Assembly: GCF_009725995.1 (NCBI RefSeq)
Contig: NZ_RCNS01000003.1
Span: 1,123,130 to 1,187,129, forward strand
Length of the DNA stretch: 64,000 nucleotides
Origin: Zobellia laminariae
Lineage (GTDB): Bacteria > Bacteroidota > Bacteroidia > Flavobacteriales > Flavobacteriaceae
Reading direction: 5' to 3'
Made by a program: the position numbers and the translations under genes. The notes beneath the pieces are model-generated. The model was not told where the DNA came from, did not search any database, and was given only the letters and a program-made list of their open reading frames with translations. Every line of letters starts with the position of its first letter. The stretch's first letter is position 1. This document shows, piece by piece, positions 53,819-62,746 of this stretch.

Positions 53819-54205
53819 TTCCTATTGTTTATACATATCAAAATTAAACAATTTATCTGTACCAAAACAGTGTATATCTAATATCGATACAATTACCTTT
53901 TATCGTTTTTTTTAACGGTCTATCCATAACGATCAAAATATGCTAATCGATATAATCGCGCAACTCGTCTATAGATAAATGCTACTGGCGAAAATAAGAA
54001 CCGTTCATCGGATAGTGTGCGTGTTAACAGTACTTTAAGTGAACTTTACATATAACAAAGAAAATTTATGCTATAAAAATACAGCACTTTTTTATCCCAA
54101 ATAACCTAGTTGCTACAAATTGAACTTGACCTTAATTACACCATTACAAAACTATACAGGTAAAGACCGTATTGTAGCTTCTGATTATATGTCAACCAAT
54201 GAGGA
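53819..54205. other. Intergenic region between clpP and the type IX cargo gene
   Basis: About 387 bases with no gene. It holds the clpP promoter (53839-53865) at its left end. The rest, 53870-54200, is AT-rich with several short TATC-containing runs and no clear TAnnTTTG box or terminator. I could not identify the promoter of the type IX cargo gene. Confidence 0.55.
53839..53865 (-). promoter_or_regulatory. clpP promoter (TTG-16-TAATTTTG)
   Basis: On the minus strand TAATTTTG (53846-53839) is preceded by TTG (53865-53863) at 16 bases, close to the Bacteroidota range. The start codon at 53818 follows 20 bases after the box. Confidence 0.5.
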
Positions 54206-54226
54206 TTGTTAGACAAACCTATAATT

Positions 54227-56659
54227 ATGAAGAAAATTTTACTTTCCAAAAAAACATTACGAACTGCTGGACTATTTATGCTCCTATTAGCTTTTAATTC
54301 AGCTAATGCGCAGCTTCAGAAGGGGTTTACCCCTCGGTATTCAGAAACTATAACTGGTGATTTCACCATGATTGCCAACAATGTACTTTCCAGACATGCA
54401 ACAAATGCATATAACGGTAACGGCAGTAATCATGACTTCTCAGACAATGTTTTTGTAGATATTGATAGTGACCCTACTACTTTTAATTCTAGTAGCGCCA
54501 ACTTGGTCAATCCATCTCCGGGAAGTTCATGTATGACAATAGAACGTGTTTTTCTTTATTGGGCAGCAGCCGATAAGGAATATGAAGTAAATGGCTCTGG
54601 AACAATCATTGCCGGTACTGGAGGCGTTGAACCTTCTTGGAATTATAATGATATAAAATTAATGCTACCGGGATCTAGCACCTATGAACCAACAATAACG
54701 GCAGACGAGGTAATCTACCGTGGTAGAGATGACCATTTTGTAAATGACCCTTATATCTGTGTTAAAGATATTACTAGTTGGGTACAAGATTTAAGTGATC
54801 CTTTTGGAACATACCAAGTAGCGAACGTTAAAGCAACAGAAGGACAATTACTTTCTCACGGTGGAGGAAGAACAGGTACTTCCGGTGGATGGCAAATTGT
54901 TGTGGTTTGGCAAAGTCCTCTTATGCCACAGAAACACATTACTCTTTTTGACGGTTATGCACATATTACCAGTACCGAAAATAATTTTGATATCACATTT
55001 GATGGCTTTCAGACCGTACCTAACGGTGATGTAAAGGCTAATATGGTAATAGGATCTCTTGAAGGAGATAGAGGCATTTCTCGTGATCAATTATTAATAC
55101 TGAATACCTCTAACAGATGGGAACCATTATCAACTCCTATTAGACAATCTAATAATTTTTTCAATAGTTCTATTACCACCCATGGTAGTGATTTCTTGGA
55201 CAGAATACCAGCCAGTTCCAATACGCTAGGGTATGACGCCAGTCTATTTGATTTAGATAACAAAAACAACTCTCTTATAACCAATAATCAAACCTCAGCT
55301 ACGGTAAGGATGACATCGGATCAAGAGGTGTATGGCCTCTACCTTTTAGGAATGGCCGTAGAAGTATACGAACCTTCTTTACATTCTTTAGACTTGTATG
55401 CAACCCCATCTGATGAAAACCCACGTACGGGAGAAATCGTTCAAATCTATTTGGATGTTGCGAATACAGGAAATGATAATATTAGAGATTTGTCATTTAC
55501 GACTACTGTTCCAGAAGAGATGGATTTTATAAGTGTAGAACCTTTACCTGGTGAAATTACTTATGATTTTAACACCACAACGCGTGTACTTACATTTAAT
55601 GTAGCAGATGGGTTAACAGATGTTACAAGCGCTCCATACACCATTCAATATTCGGTACGGGTTAAAGATGATGCGTATTTTTCTAGCATTCCAGCCTGTA
55701 AATTTAACTCTGAATCGCAGACCTTGGCTACATATATGGGTGAAATTAATATGACCCAACAAGTATCTAATAGCTCTTTTACTTTTGACGACTGTGGTAT
55801 TGGTAACGGAGATCCAACTAATATCGTAATTCACATTACAGATGTACAAGCTCCCGTGTTTGCAGAAAACTTACCAGGTGACATTACGGTACCATGTAAC
55901 GGTGTTCCAGACGCGGCTACATTAACTGCAATTGATTATTGTGACCCTAACCCTACTACTACATTTACAGAAACGGCCACTAATGACCGAAGTTGTGAAA
56001 CTGGATATGAAATTACTAGAACGTGGACAGCTACAGACAACGCTAACAATACCTTTACTCACACGCAAATAATCACTGTAATCGCTGATGAATGCATCAT
56101 GGACGAAGAAGCGCCAACTTTTGTTGAGGAACTTCCTGAAGATATGACTGTAGATTGTGACTCTATTCCCGATGCAGTACAATTGACGGCAATAGATAAT
56201 TGCGATACTGACCCAGAAGTAACTTTTACAGAAACTGCTACTAACGATAGGGATTGTACAACAGGTTACGAAATTACCAGAACGTGGATTGCTGTTGACA
56301 ACAACGGTAACGAAACGGTTCATACCCAACTTATTATTGTTGAGGCAGATTTACCTTGTGATATTGAAAATCTAATCATATCTAAAACTATTACAGCCAA
56401 TGGAGATGGTATTAATGACATCTTTGAAATTACCGGATTAGAAGGATGTGATTACACCTATCACTTGAAAGTTTTTAATCGTTGGGGCAATATTGTCTAT
56501 GACAATAACGATTATACTAATGATTGGAACGGAATAGCACCAAGTAATGCTTTGGGTAACTCAGGCATGCTTTCGTCAGGAACGTACTATTATATTATCG
56601 GTTTTGGTAATAACGAAATGAAACCAGTAAACGGATATATTTATATCGGTTCAAACTAA
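54227..56659 (+). CDS. Type IX secretion cargo with HYR-like repeats and gliding-type C-terminal domain
   Basis: 810 aa from the ATG at 54227 (MKKILLSKKTLRTAGLFMLL signal peptide, cleavage near NAQ). The N-terminal 400 residues are a beta-rich region with VFLYWAAADKEYEVNG and VVVWQSP. A DUF11/CARDB-like Ig domain spans about 398-480. Two near-identical HYR-type Ig repeats begin near residues 541 (APVFAENLPGDITVPC) and 628 (APTFVEELPEDMTVDC). A gliding-motility/CHU_C-type sorting domain occupies about 717-808 (TANGDGINDIFEITG, FNRWGNIVYDN, GTYYYII). This is a type B cargo signal, so the protein should be exported by the type IX system and may be a surface adhesin. PorP follows 10 bases later. 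Confidence 0.88.
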   Translation: MKKILLSKKTLRTAGLFMLLLAFNSANAQLQKGFTPRYSETITGDFTMIANNVLSRHATNAYNGNGSNHDFSDNVFVDIDSDPTTFNSSSANLVNPSPGSSCMTIERVFLYWAAADKEYEVNGSGTIIAGTGGVEPSWNYNDIKLMLPGSSTYEPTITADEVIYRGRDDHFVNDPYICVKDITSWVQDLSDPFGTYQVANVKATEGQLLSHGGGRTGTSGGWQIVVVWQSPLMPQKHITLFDGYAHITSTENNFDITFDGFQTVPNGDVKANMVIGSLEGDRGISRDQLLILNTSNRWEPLSTPIRQSNNFFNSSITTHGSDFLDRIPASSNTLGYDASLFDLDNKNNSLITNNQTSATVRMTSDQEVYGLYLLGMAVEVYEPSLHSLDLYATPSDENPRTGEIVQIYLDVANTGNDNIRDLSFTTTVPEEMDFISVEPLPGEITYDFNTTTRVLTFNVADGLTDVTSAPYTIQYSVRVKDDAYFSSIPACKFNSESQTLATYMGEINMTQQVSNSSFTFDDCGIGNGDPTNIVIHITDVQAPVFAENLPGDITVPCNGVPDAATLTAIDYCDPNPTTTFTETATNDRSCETGYEITRTWTATDNANNTFTHTQIITVIADECIMDEEAPTFVEELPEDMTVDCDSIPDAVQLTAIDNCDTDPEVTFTETATNDRDCTTGYEITRTWIAVDNNGNETVHTQLIIVEADLPCDIENLIISKTITANGDGINDIFEITGLEGCDYTYHLKVFNRWGNIVYDNNDYTNDWNGIAPSNALGNSGMLSSGTYYYIIGFGNNEMKPVNGYIYIGSN

Positions 56660-56669
56660 AAAGGCAACC

Positions 56670-57575
56670 ATGACAGCACTTAGAAATTACCTAGCAATTT
56701 TGGCGGTAAGCTGTGCCTTTTTTTCAAATGCACAACAGCTTCCACAGTTTACCCAATACGTTTATAATACCATGTCTATAAATCCGGCATATGCGGGCAG
56801 CAGACAAACATTAAATGCTACCGCTTTGCACAGGAACCAATGGGCCGGCATAGAGGGGAACCCAACAACAAGTACACTATCTGTACACACACCTATACGC
56901 TTTAGTAATATAGGGGTTGGTCTCTCATACATAAATGACCAATTAGGTTTTGAGAAAACAAACTACATCTACGCAGATGTTTCATACACCGTTCCATTAA
57001 GCAGCGATGTAAATATGGCCCTTGGACTAAAAGGTGGTGTTACTAATTATAAATTAGGAACACCGGACGAAGGTGACCCTTTCTTTTTTGATGGCTTCTC
57101 TAAATGGAATCCTAATATGGGTGCCGGTATTTATGTTAGTTCAGACAAATGGTACCTAGGTGCATCAGCTCCTAGAATATTAAATACAGATTTAAACAAT
57201 GGCGAATTTGTAGCCCTTGAACGCAACAGTTATTATGCTATTGGTGGTTATGTTTTTGATATTGGACAAACTACAAAATTCAAACCAACGGCCATATTAA
57301 AATATACTAACGGTGCACCAGCGTCTTATGATGTTACAGCAAATTTTCTTTTCTATGAGAAATTCTGGATTGGAGCTTCATACCGTTTTAATGATTCCGA
57401 TAGTTTTGGTGTGTTGATGGATTATGCCATTTCCGATTCTTTTAGAATTGGGTATGCTTACGACTTGCCTACCTCAAGCTTTAGACCTTATTCAGGAGGA
57501 ACACATGAGGTTATTCTTATCTATGAATTATTTAATAGAGGATTAAAGGCCATGAAATCTCCCCGTTATTTCTAA
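56670..57575 (+). CDS. PorP/SprF family type IX secretion membrane protein
   Basis: 301 aa with a signal peptide (about 1-21, FFSNAQ) and the PorP/SprF outer-membrane beta-barrel pattern: QFTQYVYNTMSINPAYAGS, LHRNQWAGIEGNPTTSTLSV, a series of amphipathic strands, and the end FDLPTSS region YAYDLPTSSFRPYSGGTHEV. SprF-type proteins are needed to deliver a neighbouring type B-sorted cargo such as SprB to the surface. The placement ten bases after a CHU_C-tailed gene makes this a cargo/partner pair. Confidence 0.92.
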   Translation: MTALRNYLAILAVSCAFFSNAQQLPQFTQYVYNTMSINPAYAGSRQTLNATALHRNQWAGIEGNPTTSTLSVHTPIRFSNIGVGLSYINDQLGFEKTNYIYADVSYTVPLSSDVNMALGLKGGVTNYKLGTPDEGDPFFFDGFSKWNPNMGAGIYVSSDKWYLGASAPRILNTDLNNGEFVALERNSYYAIGGYVFDIGQTTKFKPTAILKYTNGAPASYDVTANFLFYEKFWIGASYRFNDSDSFGVLMDYAISDSFRIGYAYDLPTSSFRPYSGGTHEVILIYELFNRGLKAMKSPRYF

Positions 57576-57617
57576 AAGGTATTCTTCATTTTTCAGTAAT
57601 GATTTTTAGCCAAGTGC

Positions 57618-57645
57618 TTGCTTTGATCAAAAGCATTTATCTTTG
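57618..57645 (+). promoter_or_regulatory. Promoter of the frameshifted lipoprotein gene (TTG-17-TATCTTTG)
   Basis: TTG at 57618-57620 and TATCTTTG at 57638-57645 are 17 bases apart, matching the Bacteroidota consensus. The ATG at 57661 follows 15 bases after the -7 box. The promoter looks intact despite the frameshift in the gene. Confidence 0.6.
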
Positions 57646-57660
57646 AGAAAAAATTACGAT

Positions 57661-58340
57661 ATGGCAAAGTACTTTTCCGCATGTATTCTTTTTACAATTC
57701 TTTTTATTAGCTGTAAAGAGACAAAAAAAACAGAAGCACCTCAACCCGAAAAAGAGCTAACTATTTTAGAAAAAATAGCTTATGTCAACGGCTATGAAAA
57801 CTGGAATAAAGTTGAAGAACTAAAATTCACTTTTAATGTAGACCGAGATACTTCTCACTTTGAGCGTACGTGGATTTGGAAACCAAAAACGAATCAGGTA
57901 ACTGCCATATCCACAGAAGACACCTTAATCTATAACAGAAAGGATATGGACAGTACGGCCTACAAAACTAACGGCGGGTTCATTACTGATAAGTATTGGC
58001 TGATAGCACCCATCAATATTCTTTGGGATAAAGACGGAAGTACAAACGAACTTACACCAAGTGCCGAAGCCCCTTTAGCAAAACATCCATGCAGAAACTA
58101 ACGGTTGTTTACAAACAAGATGGCGGCTACACACCTGGTGATGCCTATGATTTTTATTTTGGCGATGATTATCTCATAAAAGAATGGGTATTTAGAAAAG
58201 GGAATCAGGCAGAACCTTCTATGAGCACTACTTGGGAAGATTATACTGATGTTGGCGGACTTAAAGTAGCCAAAATGCATCAAAATGAAGATGGTAGTTT
58301 TAAACTTTACTTTACCAATCTTGAAGTAAAAACAAATTAA
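57661..58340 (+). pseudogene. Lipoprotein gene interrupted by a frameshift (DUF6503-like)
   Basis: Frame 1 from the ATG at 57661 gives MAKYFSACILFTILFISC, a lipobox signal, and continues to APLAKHPCRN then stop at 58101. From 58089 the -1 frame reads MQKLTVVYKQDGGYTPGDAY and continues in frame to 58340 with the same amino-acid style. One missing A in the AAAA run at 58079-58082 would join them as PLAK-TS-MQKL into one roughly 226-residue protein with a lipobox. It overlaps convergent MFS by four bases. It resembles uncharacterised secreted lipoproteins of flavobacteria, with a DUF6503-like assignment. Real mutation and sequencing error cannot be told apart here. Confidence 0.7.
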
Positions 58341-59497
58341 TCATTAGGCTTTTTTCCATTTCGATTCAATTTAAAAGTTGCTGCCAATACTAAAAGGGCA
58401 CAAGCAAATAGTACCACAAAGCAAGTTTTTAGTGAAGAGCTATCGGCAATGAACCCCAAAATTGGAGGGGCCACTAAAAAACCGGTATAGCCAGTACCCG
58501 CTATAAATGACACACTTTGTGAAGAATCTACACCCTTTACTTTACCTCCTATACGAAATACCTCTGGTACCATAACTGAAAATCCTAGTCCGCTTAAAGC
58601 AAAACCGGAAATGGCCATATACGTTTCCGTACTCAAGACCATTACATATCCCAATAACACCAAGACAGTGGCAAACGTTACCATTTTCACCGATCCTATT
58701 TTTTCGCTGATACCATCCCCAAGAAAACGTCCTAAAGTCATAGTAACTTGAAAACCTAAGAATCCGGCTCCCCAAAGGACTTCGGGTGCTAAACTTATTT
58801 CTTTTAAATAAAGTCCGCTCCAGTCTACGATGGCACCTTCGCTTCCCATGGCTACGAATGAAATCAACCCTAAAAACAACATCGGCTTAAAGAGTTTTAA
58901 ACTAAATGCTTCTTTTTCCTCAACCGCAGCTACTATATTTTTATACTTTCCATGGAAAATAAAATTGACACCCAAAACTAATAGAACAGCAATTAGCATG
59001 TGTAATGGCGGATTACCCAATGGTCCTATAAGAAAACTCCCTAGTCCGGCCAACACGCCTCCCAAACTGAAAAATCCATGGGAAGCACTCATAAAACTTG
59101 TTCTATCTTCTTTTTCTAGTTCAGTCACCAAGGTATTCATAGAAATATCTGTAAAACCATTAGCTGCACCAAAAAGAAATAACGCCGCAATAAGCGTATA
59201 ATAGTTAGGAGACAATAAAGGTAAAAGTGCTGCTACGCTACTTAATACCACTCCGTACCAAGTAGCCCTCCCTACTCCTATTCTATTAATGATCGAAGAG
59301 GCCATGGGAAAAACCGTGAACACCCCAAGGGAAAGAAAAAATATAGCAAGCCCCAACTGAGACTTATCTATTTGAAGCTGTTCTTTTACCGCTGGTATGT
59401 AAATGGCCCATGTACCAAAAAGGATGTTAATACTCGCAAACACCCATGCTGCGCCAAAATAGCGTGAATTTGTCAGAATAAGACGAAGAGATTTCAT
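58337..59497 (-). CDS. MFS transporter (12 membrane helices)
   Basis: 386 aa from the ATG at 59497 (MKSLRLILTNSRYFGAAWVF); the 20 residues of the longer start have no conserved features. Twelve hydrophobic helices are visible, with the loop 2-3 motif GVGRATWYG and the second half beginning near KLFKPMLFLGLISFVAMGSEG. It resembles the fucose permease/small-sugar porter branch, but the substrate is unknown. Convergent with the broken lipoprotein gene with four bases of overlap; the next gene upstream on the same strand is the astacin, with a terminator between them. Confidence 0.85.
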   Translation of the reverse strand: MKSLRLILTNSRYFGAAWVFASINILFGTWAIYIPAVKEQLQIDKSQLGLAIFFLSLGVFTVFPMASSIINRIGVGRATWYGVVLSSVAALLPLLSPNYYTLIAALFLFGAANGFTDISMNTLVTELEKEDRTSFMSASHGFFSLGGVLAGLGSFLIGPLGNPPLHMLIAVLLVLGVNFIFHGKYKNIVAAVEEKEAFSLKLFKPMLFLGLISFVAMGSEGAIVDWSGLYLKEISLAPEVLWGAGFLGFQVTMTLGRFLGDGISEKIGSVKMVTFATVLVLLGYVMVLSTETYMAISGFALSGLGFSVMVPEVFRIGGKVKGVDSSQSVSFIAGTGYTGFLVAPPILGFIADSSSLKTCFVVLFACALLVLAATFKLNRNGKKPND

Positions 59498-59548
59498 ATT
59501 GGGTATTTGATACGAAGATAATTGAAATACTAGTGTCCAAAAACGAAA

Positions 59549-59575
59549 AAAGACCACCTTTTAAAGGTGGTCTTT
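59549..59575. terminator. Terminator of the astacin gene
   Basis: AAAGACCACCTTT (59549-59561) pairs perfectly with AAAGGTGGTCTTT (59563-59575), leaving a loop of about five bases once the central T/A positions open. On the minus strand it is followed by TTTTTTCG. It lies 51 bases after the astacin stop and 52 bases before the MFS start. Confidence 0.85.
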
Positions 59576-59625
59576 ATTTTTATGTAACGGATAAAAATTT
59601 ATCCTATTTTAGCCCCTGGTTGGTA

Positions 59626-60699
59626 TTAATTACAACTTTTTATGTAATTCCAACGTGTATAATCTCTTTGGTATACCCTTCCATAATACAATACATAATC
59701 ACCTACGCTGTATGCTTTGTTTGAAGCATAAGTAGATGCAGTATTGCATAAATCTTCTTCTTTAGGTGCAGGATTATCTCCTCCACCATCTGTAGACGGA
59801 TAAGCAGCATTCATTCCTTGTATATCCAATGATGATAAACGGGCTTGTCTTTGAGGCAATGTATTCCCACTACGATCAGTAATGGTTGGCTGTCCGTTTT
59901 TACTAAACGTATAGCTACCGTACATCATAATTGAATTCACATCAAAAGAACCCGTAAGAAAAGTTGCCGAAGTACTCTTATAAAACTGGTCTTGGGCATT
60001 AGATTGGATATTCTCTGTTTTAATGATAATATGATTATCTCTATCTGACCTATTCTGTTCGTGAATATACCCTAATGTATGACCAAGTTCATGAATAATA
60101 ACCACTGCTGTAGCACGAGTACCTAATTGAATATAGCCACCAGAATTGTACATCCCTAAGGTTGCAACTCCAGAATTACTATTAGACCCCGAAGAAGAGA
60201 TGGTTACATAATTAGATTGGTTGGTGCGTTCTTTAAAAACAACATTGGTCTTGCTAGACCATTCATCAAAAGACTTTTGCAACTCACTTTTTACGCTAGA
60301 GCTTAAGCCATTAATTACATAATAGACAGTATTATTTGTCCATTTTCTAATTCCACCAGCCAACGCCAGACCTGAAAGCTCTTCGCCCGGAACAGGATTA
60401 GGGTTATAGGTATCAGGAGAATCTGCGAGTTGATCTTCAAATAATCGCGCATCGGAACCAGCTAAACTGTAGGTGCCATCATCTTCTAAAGATACTTGCA
60501 CGGCATCACCCATGAAATATTTAGTGATAAATTCTGCATCTTGAATATCTTGATTTGCCGGAACTTCCGTTTGGGGAACTAGAGAAGTTTCGGCATCAAG
60601 TTCAGTAGTATCATCGGAACAGGAAATTACTGCCAATGTACTTACTGCCATTAAAAGCATAAGACGAGTAGGAAACGTTTTGTTTTTCATTTTTTTCAT
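59626..60699 (-). CDS. Astacin-family (M12A) zinc metallopeptidase lipoprotein with C-terminal carbohydrate-binding-like module
   Basis: 357 aa. The N-terminus is a lipoprotein signal (LAVISC, Cys27). The peptidase contains the full astacin signature at about 203-220: HELGHTLGYIHEQNRSDR, with the three His ligands and the Glu, and the Met-turn SIMMYGS near 260. A Gly/Pro/Asp-rich linker follows, then a C-terminal module (about 318-357) with Cys pairs and YSVGDYVLYYGRVYQRDYTRW, like a CBM5/12-type chitin/cellulose-binding fold. Start could be 60699 or 60690. Substrate is unknown; the module suggests a polysaccharide-linked substrate. Confidence 0.9.
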   Translation of the reverse strand: MKKMKNKTFPTRLMLLMAVSTLAVISCSDDTTELDAETSLVPQTEVPANQDIQDAEFITKYFMGDAVQVSLEDDGTYSLAGSDARLFEDQLADSPDTYNPNPVPGEELSGLALAGGIRKWTNNTVYYVINGLSSSVKSELQKSFDEWSSKTNVVFKERTNQSNYVTISSSGSNSNSGVATLGMYNSGGYIQLGTRATAVVIIHELGHTLGYIHEQNRSDRDNHIIIKTENIQSNAQDQFYKSTSATFLTGSFDVNSIMMYGSYTFSKNGQPTITDRSGNTLPQRQARLSSLDIQGMNAAYPSTDGGGDNPAPKEEDLCNTASTYASNKAYSVGDYVLYYGRVYQRDYTRWNYIKSCN

Positions 60700-60882
60700 T
60701 TAGTGTTCATTTTAAGTTTTGGGGCCAAAACTCACATTTTATGTACGGAAATAACCACCAATACGGTCGACGAATGGTAATTATTATCGATGAAATGCAC
60801 TAATTAAAAATTTCAAAAAATGAAATACTACCCCTACCCCCAATAGAATCGGGAGAAAGTTAAGTGTTCAAATAAATAGGAA

Positions 60883-62154
60883 TTAAACCGTTTTAATACC
60901 TTCTTTTAAGATTTGACCAAAACGGTACATGTCTTCAAATGAACAATAAAAAGGTGCCGGAGCTAAACGAATCACATTGGGTTCACGCCAGTCCGTAATG
61001 ACGCCATTTTTCATTAAGTAGTCAAAAAGTGGCTTTCCTTGCCCGTGAAGAAAAACGGACAACTGTGTACCTCTATTTTTAGGCGTAATAATTTCGAAAG
61101 AAGTCCCATCCATTTCCGCATCTATTTCTTGAAGAACAAACTCTAGATAAGCTACAATACGGTCTCTTTTATCAATTAAAGCGTCCATACCTACCTCTTC
61201 AAACATCTCCAAAGAAGCTAAATAAGGAGCCACAGATAATACAGGAGGATTACTCAACTGCCAAGCATCGGCATTTGCCATGGGCTCAAATTCCGGTTTC
61301 ATCAAGAAACGAGTTTCCTTTTTGGTTCCCCACCAGCCTTCAAATCTTGGAATATCTTTTTTATTCAGATGACGTTCATGAATGTATACACCAGAAGCAT
61401 TACCGGGACCACTATTCATATATTTATAGCTGCACCATGCAGCAAAATCTGCATCCCAATCGTGCAATTTCAATTCAATATTACCTGCACCATGAGCCAA
61501 ATCCCAACCTACATTGGCACCAACAGCCTTACCTGCTTTGGTTATCGTTTCCATGTCAAAAACTTGACCGTTGTAATAATTTACTCCACCAATAAGCACT
61601 AGAGCTAGCTCATCACCTATCTCATTTATGTTTTCAATAACATCTTCGGTACGCCAGAAGTTTTCGCCTTCTCTTTTCTTTACCTCAACCAAAGTATCCT
61701 CTGGATCAAGACCATGATGCCTCACCTGGCTTTGTAACATATATTGGTCCGAAGGAAATGCTTTTTCTTCACAAAGAATCTTGTAACGTTTGCTTGTTGG
61801 CCTGTAGAAGGTAACCATCAATAGATGTAAGTTCACCGTAAGCGTATTCATAACTGAAACCTCTTCCGTCTTTGCTCCCACCACTTTTGCCAATGGGGCT
61901 GCTAACCGCTCATGATAATCCCACCAAGGCTTTTCTGAATGAAAATGACCTTCCACAGCAAGATTTTCCCAATCTGTCATGACATCATCAACAAATTTCT
62001 TAGTCCGTTTAGGTTGTAATCCGAGAGAATTTCCTGTAAAATAAATAACCTGTTTTCCGTTCACTTTTGGAAAGTAAAATTCATCACGATAGCTTCGTAA
62101 TTTATCTTCGCCATCTAGTTTTTGGGCAAACTCTAAGGTGTTCTCGAATTTCAT
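60883..62154 (-). CDS. kynU: Kynureninase
   Basis: PLP enzyme cleaving kynurenine or 3-hydroxykynurenine to anthranilate or 3-hydroxyanthranilate and alanine. 423 aa with YFTGNSLGLQPKRTKKFV, NVGWDLAHGAGN, the PLP lysine in CSYKYMNSGPG, and RGTQLSVFLHG. Together with Kmo it fits breakdown of tryptophan toward NAD or degradation. Anthranilate released by this enzyme could in principle feed TrpD. A TAnnTTTG box lies at 62169-62176. Confidence 0.95.
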   Translation of the reverse strand: MKFENTLEFAQKLDGEDKLRSYRDEFYFPKVNGKQVIYFTGNSLGLQPKRTKKFVDDVMTDWENLAVEGHFHSEKPWWDYHERLAAPLAKVVGAKTEEVSVMNTLTVNLHLLMVTFYRPTSKRYKILCEEKAFPSDQYMLQSQVRHHGLDPEDTLVEVKKREGENFWRTEDVIENINEIGDELALVLIGGVNYYNGQVFDMETITKAGKAVGANVGWDLAHGAGNIELKLHDWDADFAAWCSYKYMNSGPGNASGVYIHERHLNKKDIPRFEGWWGTKKETRFLMKPEFEPMANADAWQLSNPPVLSVAPYLASLEMFEEVGMDALIDKRDRIVAYLEFVLQEIDAEMDGTSFEIITPKNRGTQLSVFLHGQGKPLFDYLMKNGVITDWREPNVIRLAPAPFYCSFEDMYRFGQILKEGIKTV

Positions 62155-62168
62155 AAGACAGTTTTTAT

Positions 62169-62176
62169 CAAAAATA
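62169..62176 (-). promoter_or_regulatory. -7 box of kynU
   Basis: TATTTTTG on the minus strand (62176-62169) ends 14 bases before the kynU ATG at 62154. No -33 TTG at a good distance was found. Confidence 0.45.
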
Positions 62177-62210
62177 CAATTTAGGAAAGGAAATTTGAAC
62201 TATTGAAGCG

Positions 62211-62678
62211 CTACTTTGGGTTAACAATTCTCATCTCAACAATGTGCGCTTTAAAACCTACTTTTTCGTAAGCTCTAATAGCACCTGCATTATCATCATA
62301 GACGGTAAGGCGTATTTCAGAAATACCTTTTGATTTAGACCAATCCTTTAAGGCTTCTACTACCTTTTTATTTAATCCTTGGCCTCTAAAACTAGCATCG
62401 GTATACATAAAACCTAGATAGCTATATAGTTCATGATCAAGATATGGCTTGCCTTTCTTTATTTGCGCATAGCCGGAAGCAACGAGTTGCCCTTCGTGTT
62501 CAATTACCACAACCTCTGCCTCATTACTTTTAATCAACTCACCCAAATCATAGTAACTGATAGGGTCTTCTTTTAGAGTTGGGTCAAAAGGTCTTTCAAA
62601 AGCAATGATGCCTTGTTCAAATTCTAGTAAAGTATCTAAATCACTCAATACTGCGCTTCGCGTAATAAATTTACTCAT
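62211..62678 (-). CDS. GNAT family N-acetyltransferase
   Basis: 155 aa with the GNAT pattern: the beta-alpha start ITRSAVLSDLDTLLEFEQG, motif A GFMYTDASFRGQGLNKKVVEAL (acetyl-CoA loop RGQGLN), and C-terminal IRLTVYDDNAGAIRAYEKVGF. Substrate unknown. It lies 56 bases upstream of kynU on the same strand and divergent from the O-methyltransferase. Cytoplasmic. Confidence 0.9.
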   Translation of the reverse strand: MSKFITRSAVLSDLDTLLEFEQGIIAFERPFDPTLKEDPISYYDLGELIKSNEAEVVVIEHEGQLVASGYAQIKKGKPYLDHELYSYLGFMYTDASFRGQGLNKKVVEALKDWSKSKGISEIRLTVYDDNAGAIRAYEKVGFKAHIVEMRIVNPK

Positions 62679-62723
62679 AGTTTCTACAGGTCTATTCTAC
62701 GGTTAAGAAGTTCTAAAATACTA

Positions 62724-62731
62724 TATATTTG
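62724..62731 (+). promoter_or_regulatory. -7 box of the O-methyltransferase gene
   Basis: TATATTTG at 62724-62731 matches TAnnTTTG and ends 15 bases before the ATG at 62747, which also argues against the longer start at 62729 that would overlap the box. Confidence 0.5.
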
Positions 62732-62746
62732 CACAAATTACAGGTC

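Noticed and set aside
55922..56329. 135-aa frame antisense to the HYR repeats
   Set aside because: Arises from the repeated codons of the cargo gene; repeated segments appear in both halves, as expected for a shadow.
58079..58095. Programmed -1 frameshift in the lipoprotein gene
   Set aside because: The site GCAAAACAT is not an X XXY YYZ heptamer and no downstream stem-loop is evident; a deleted base is simpler.
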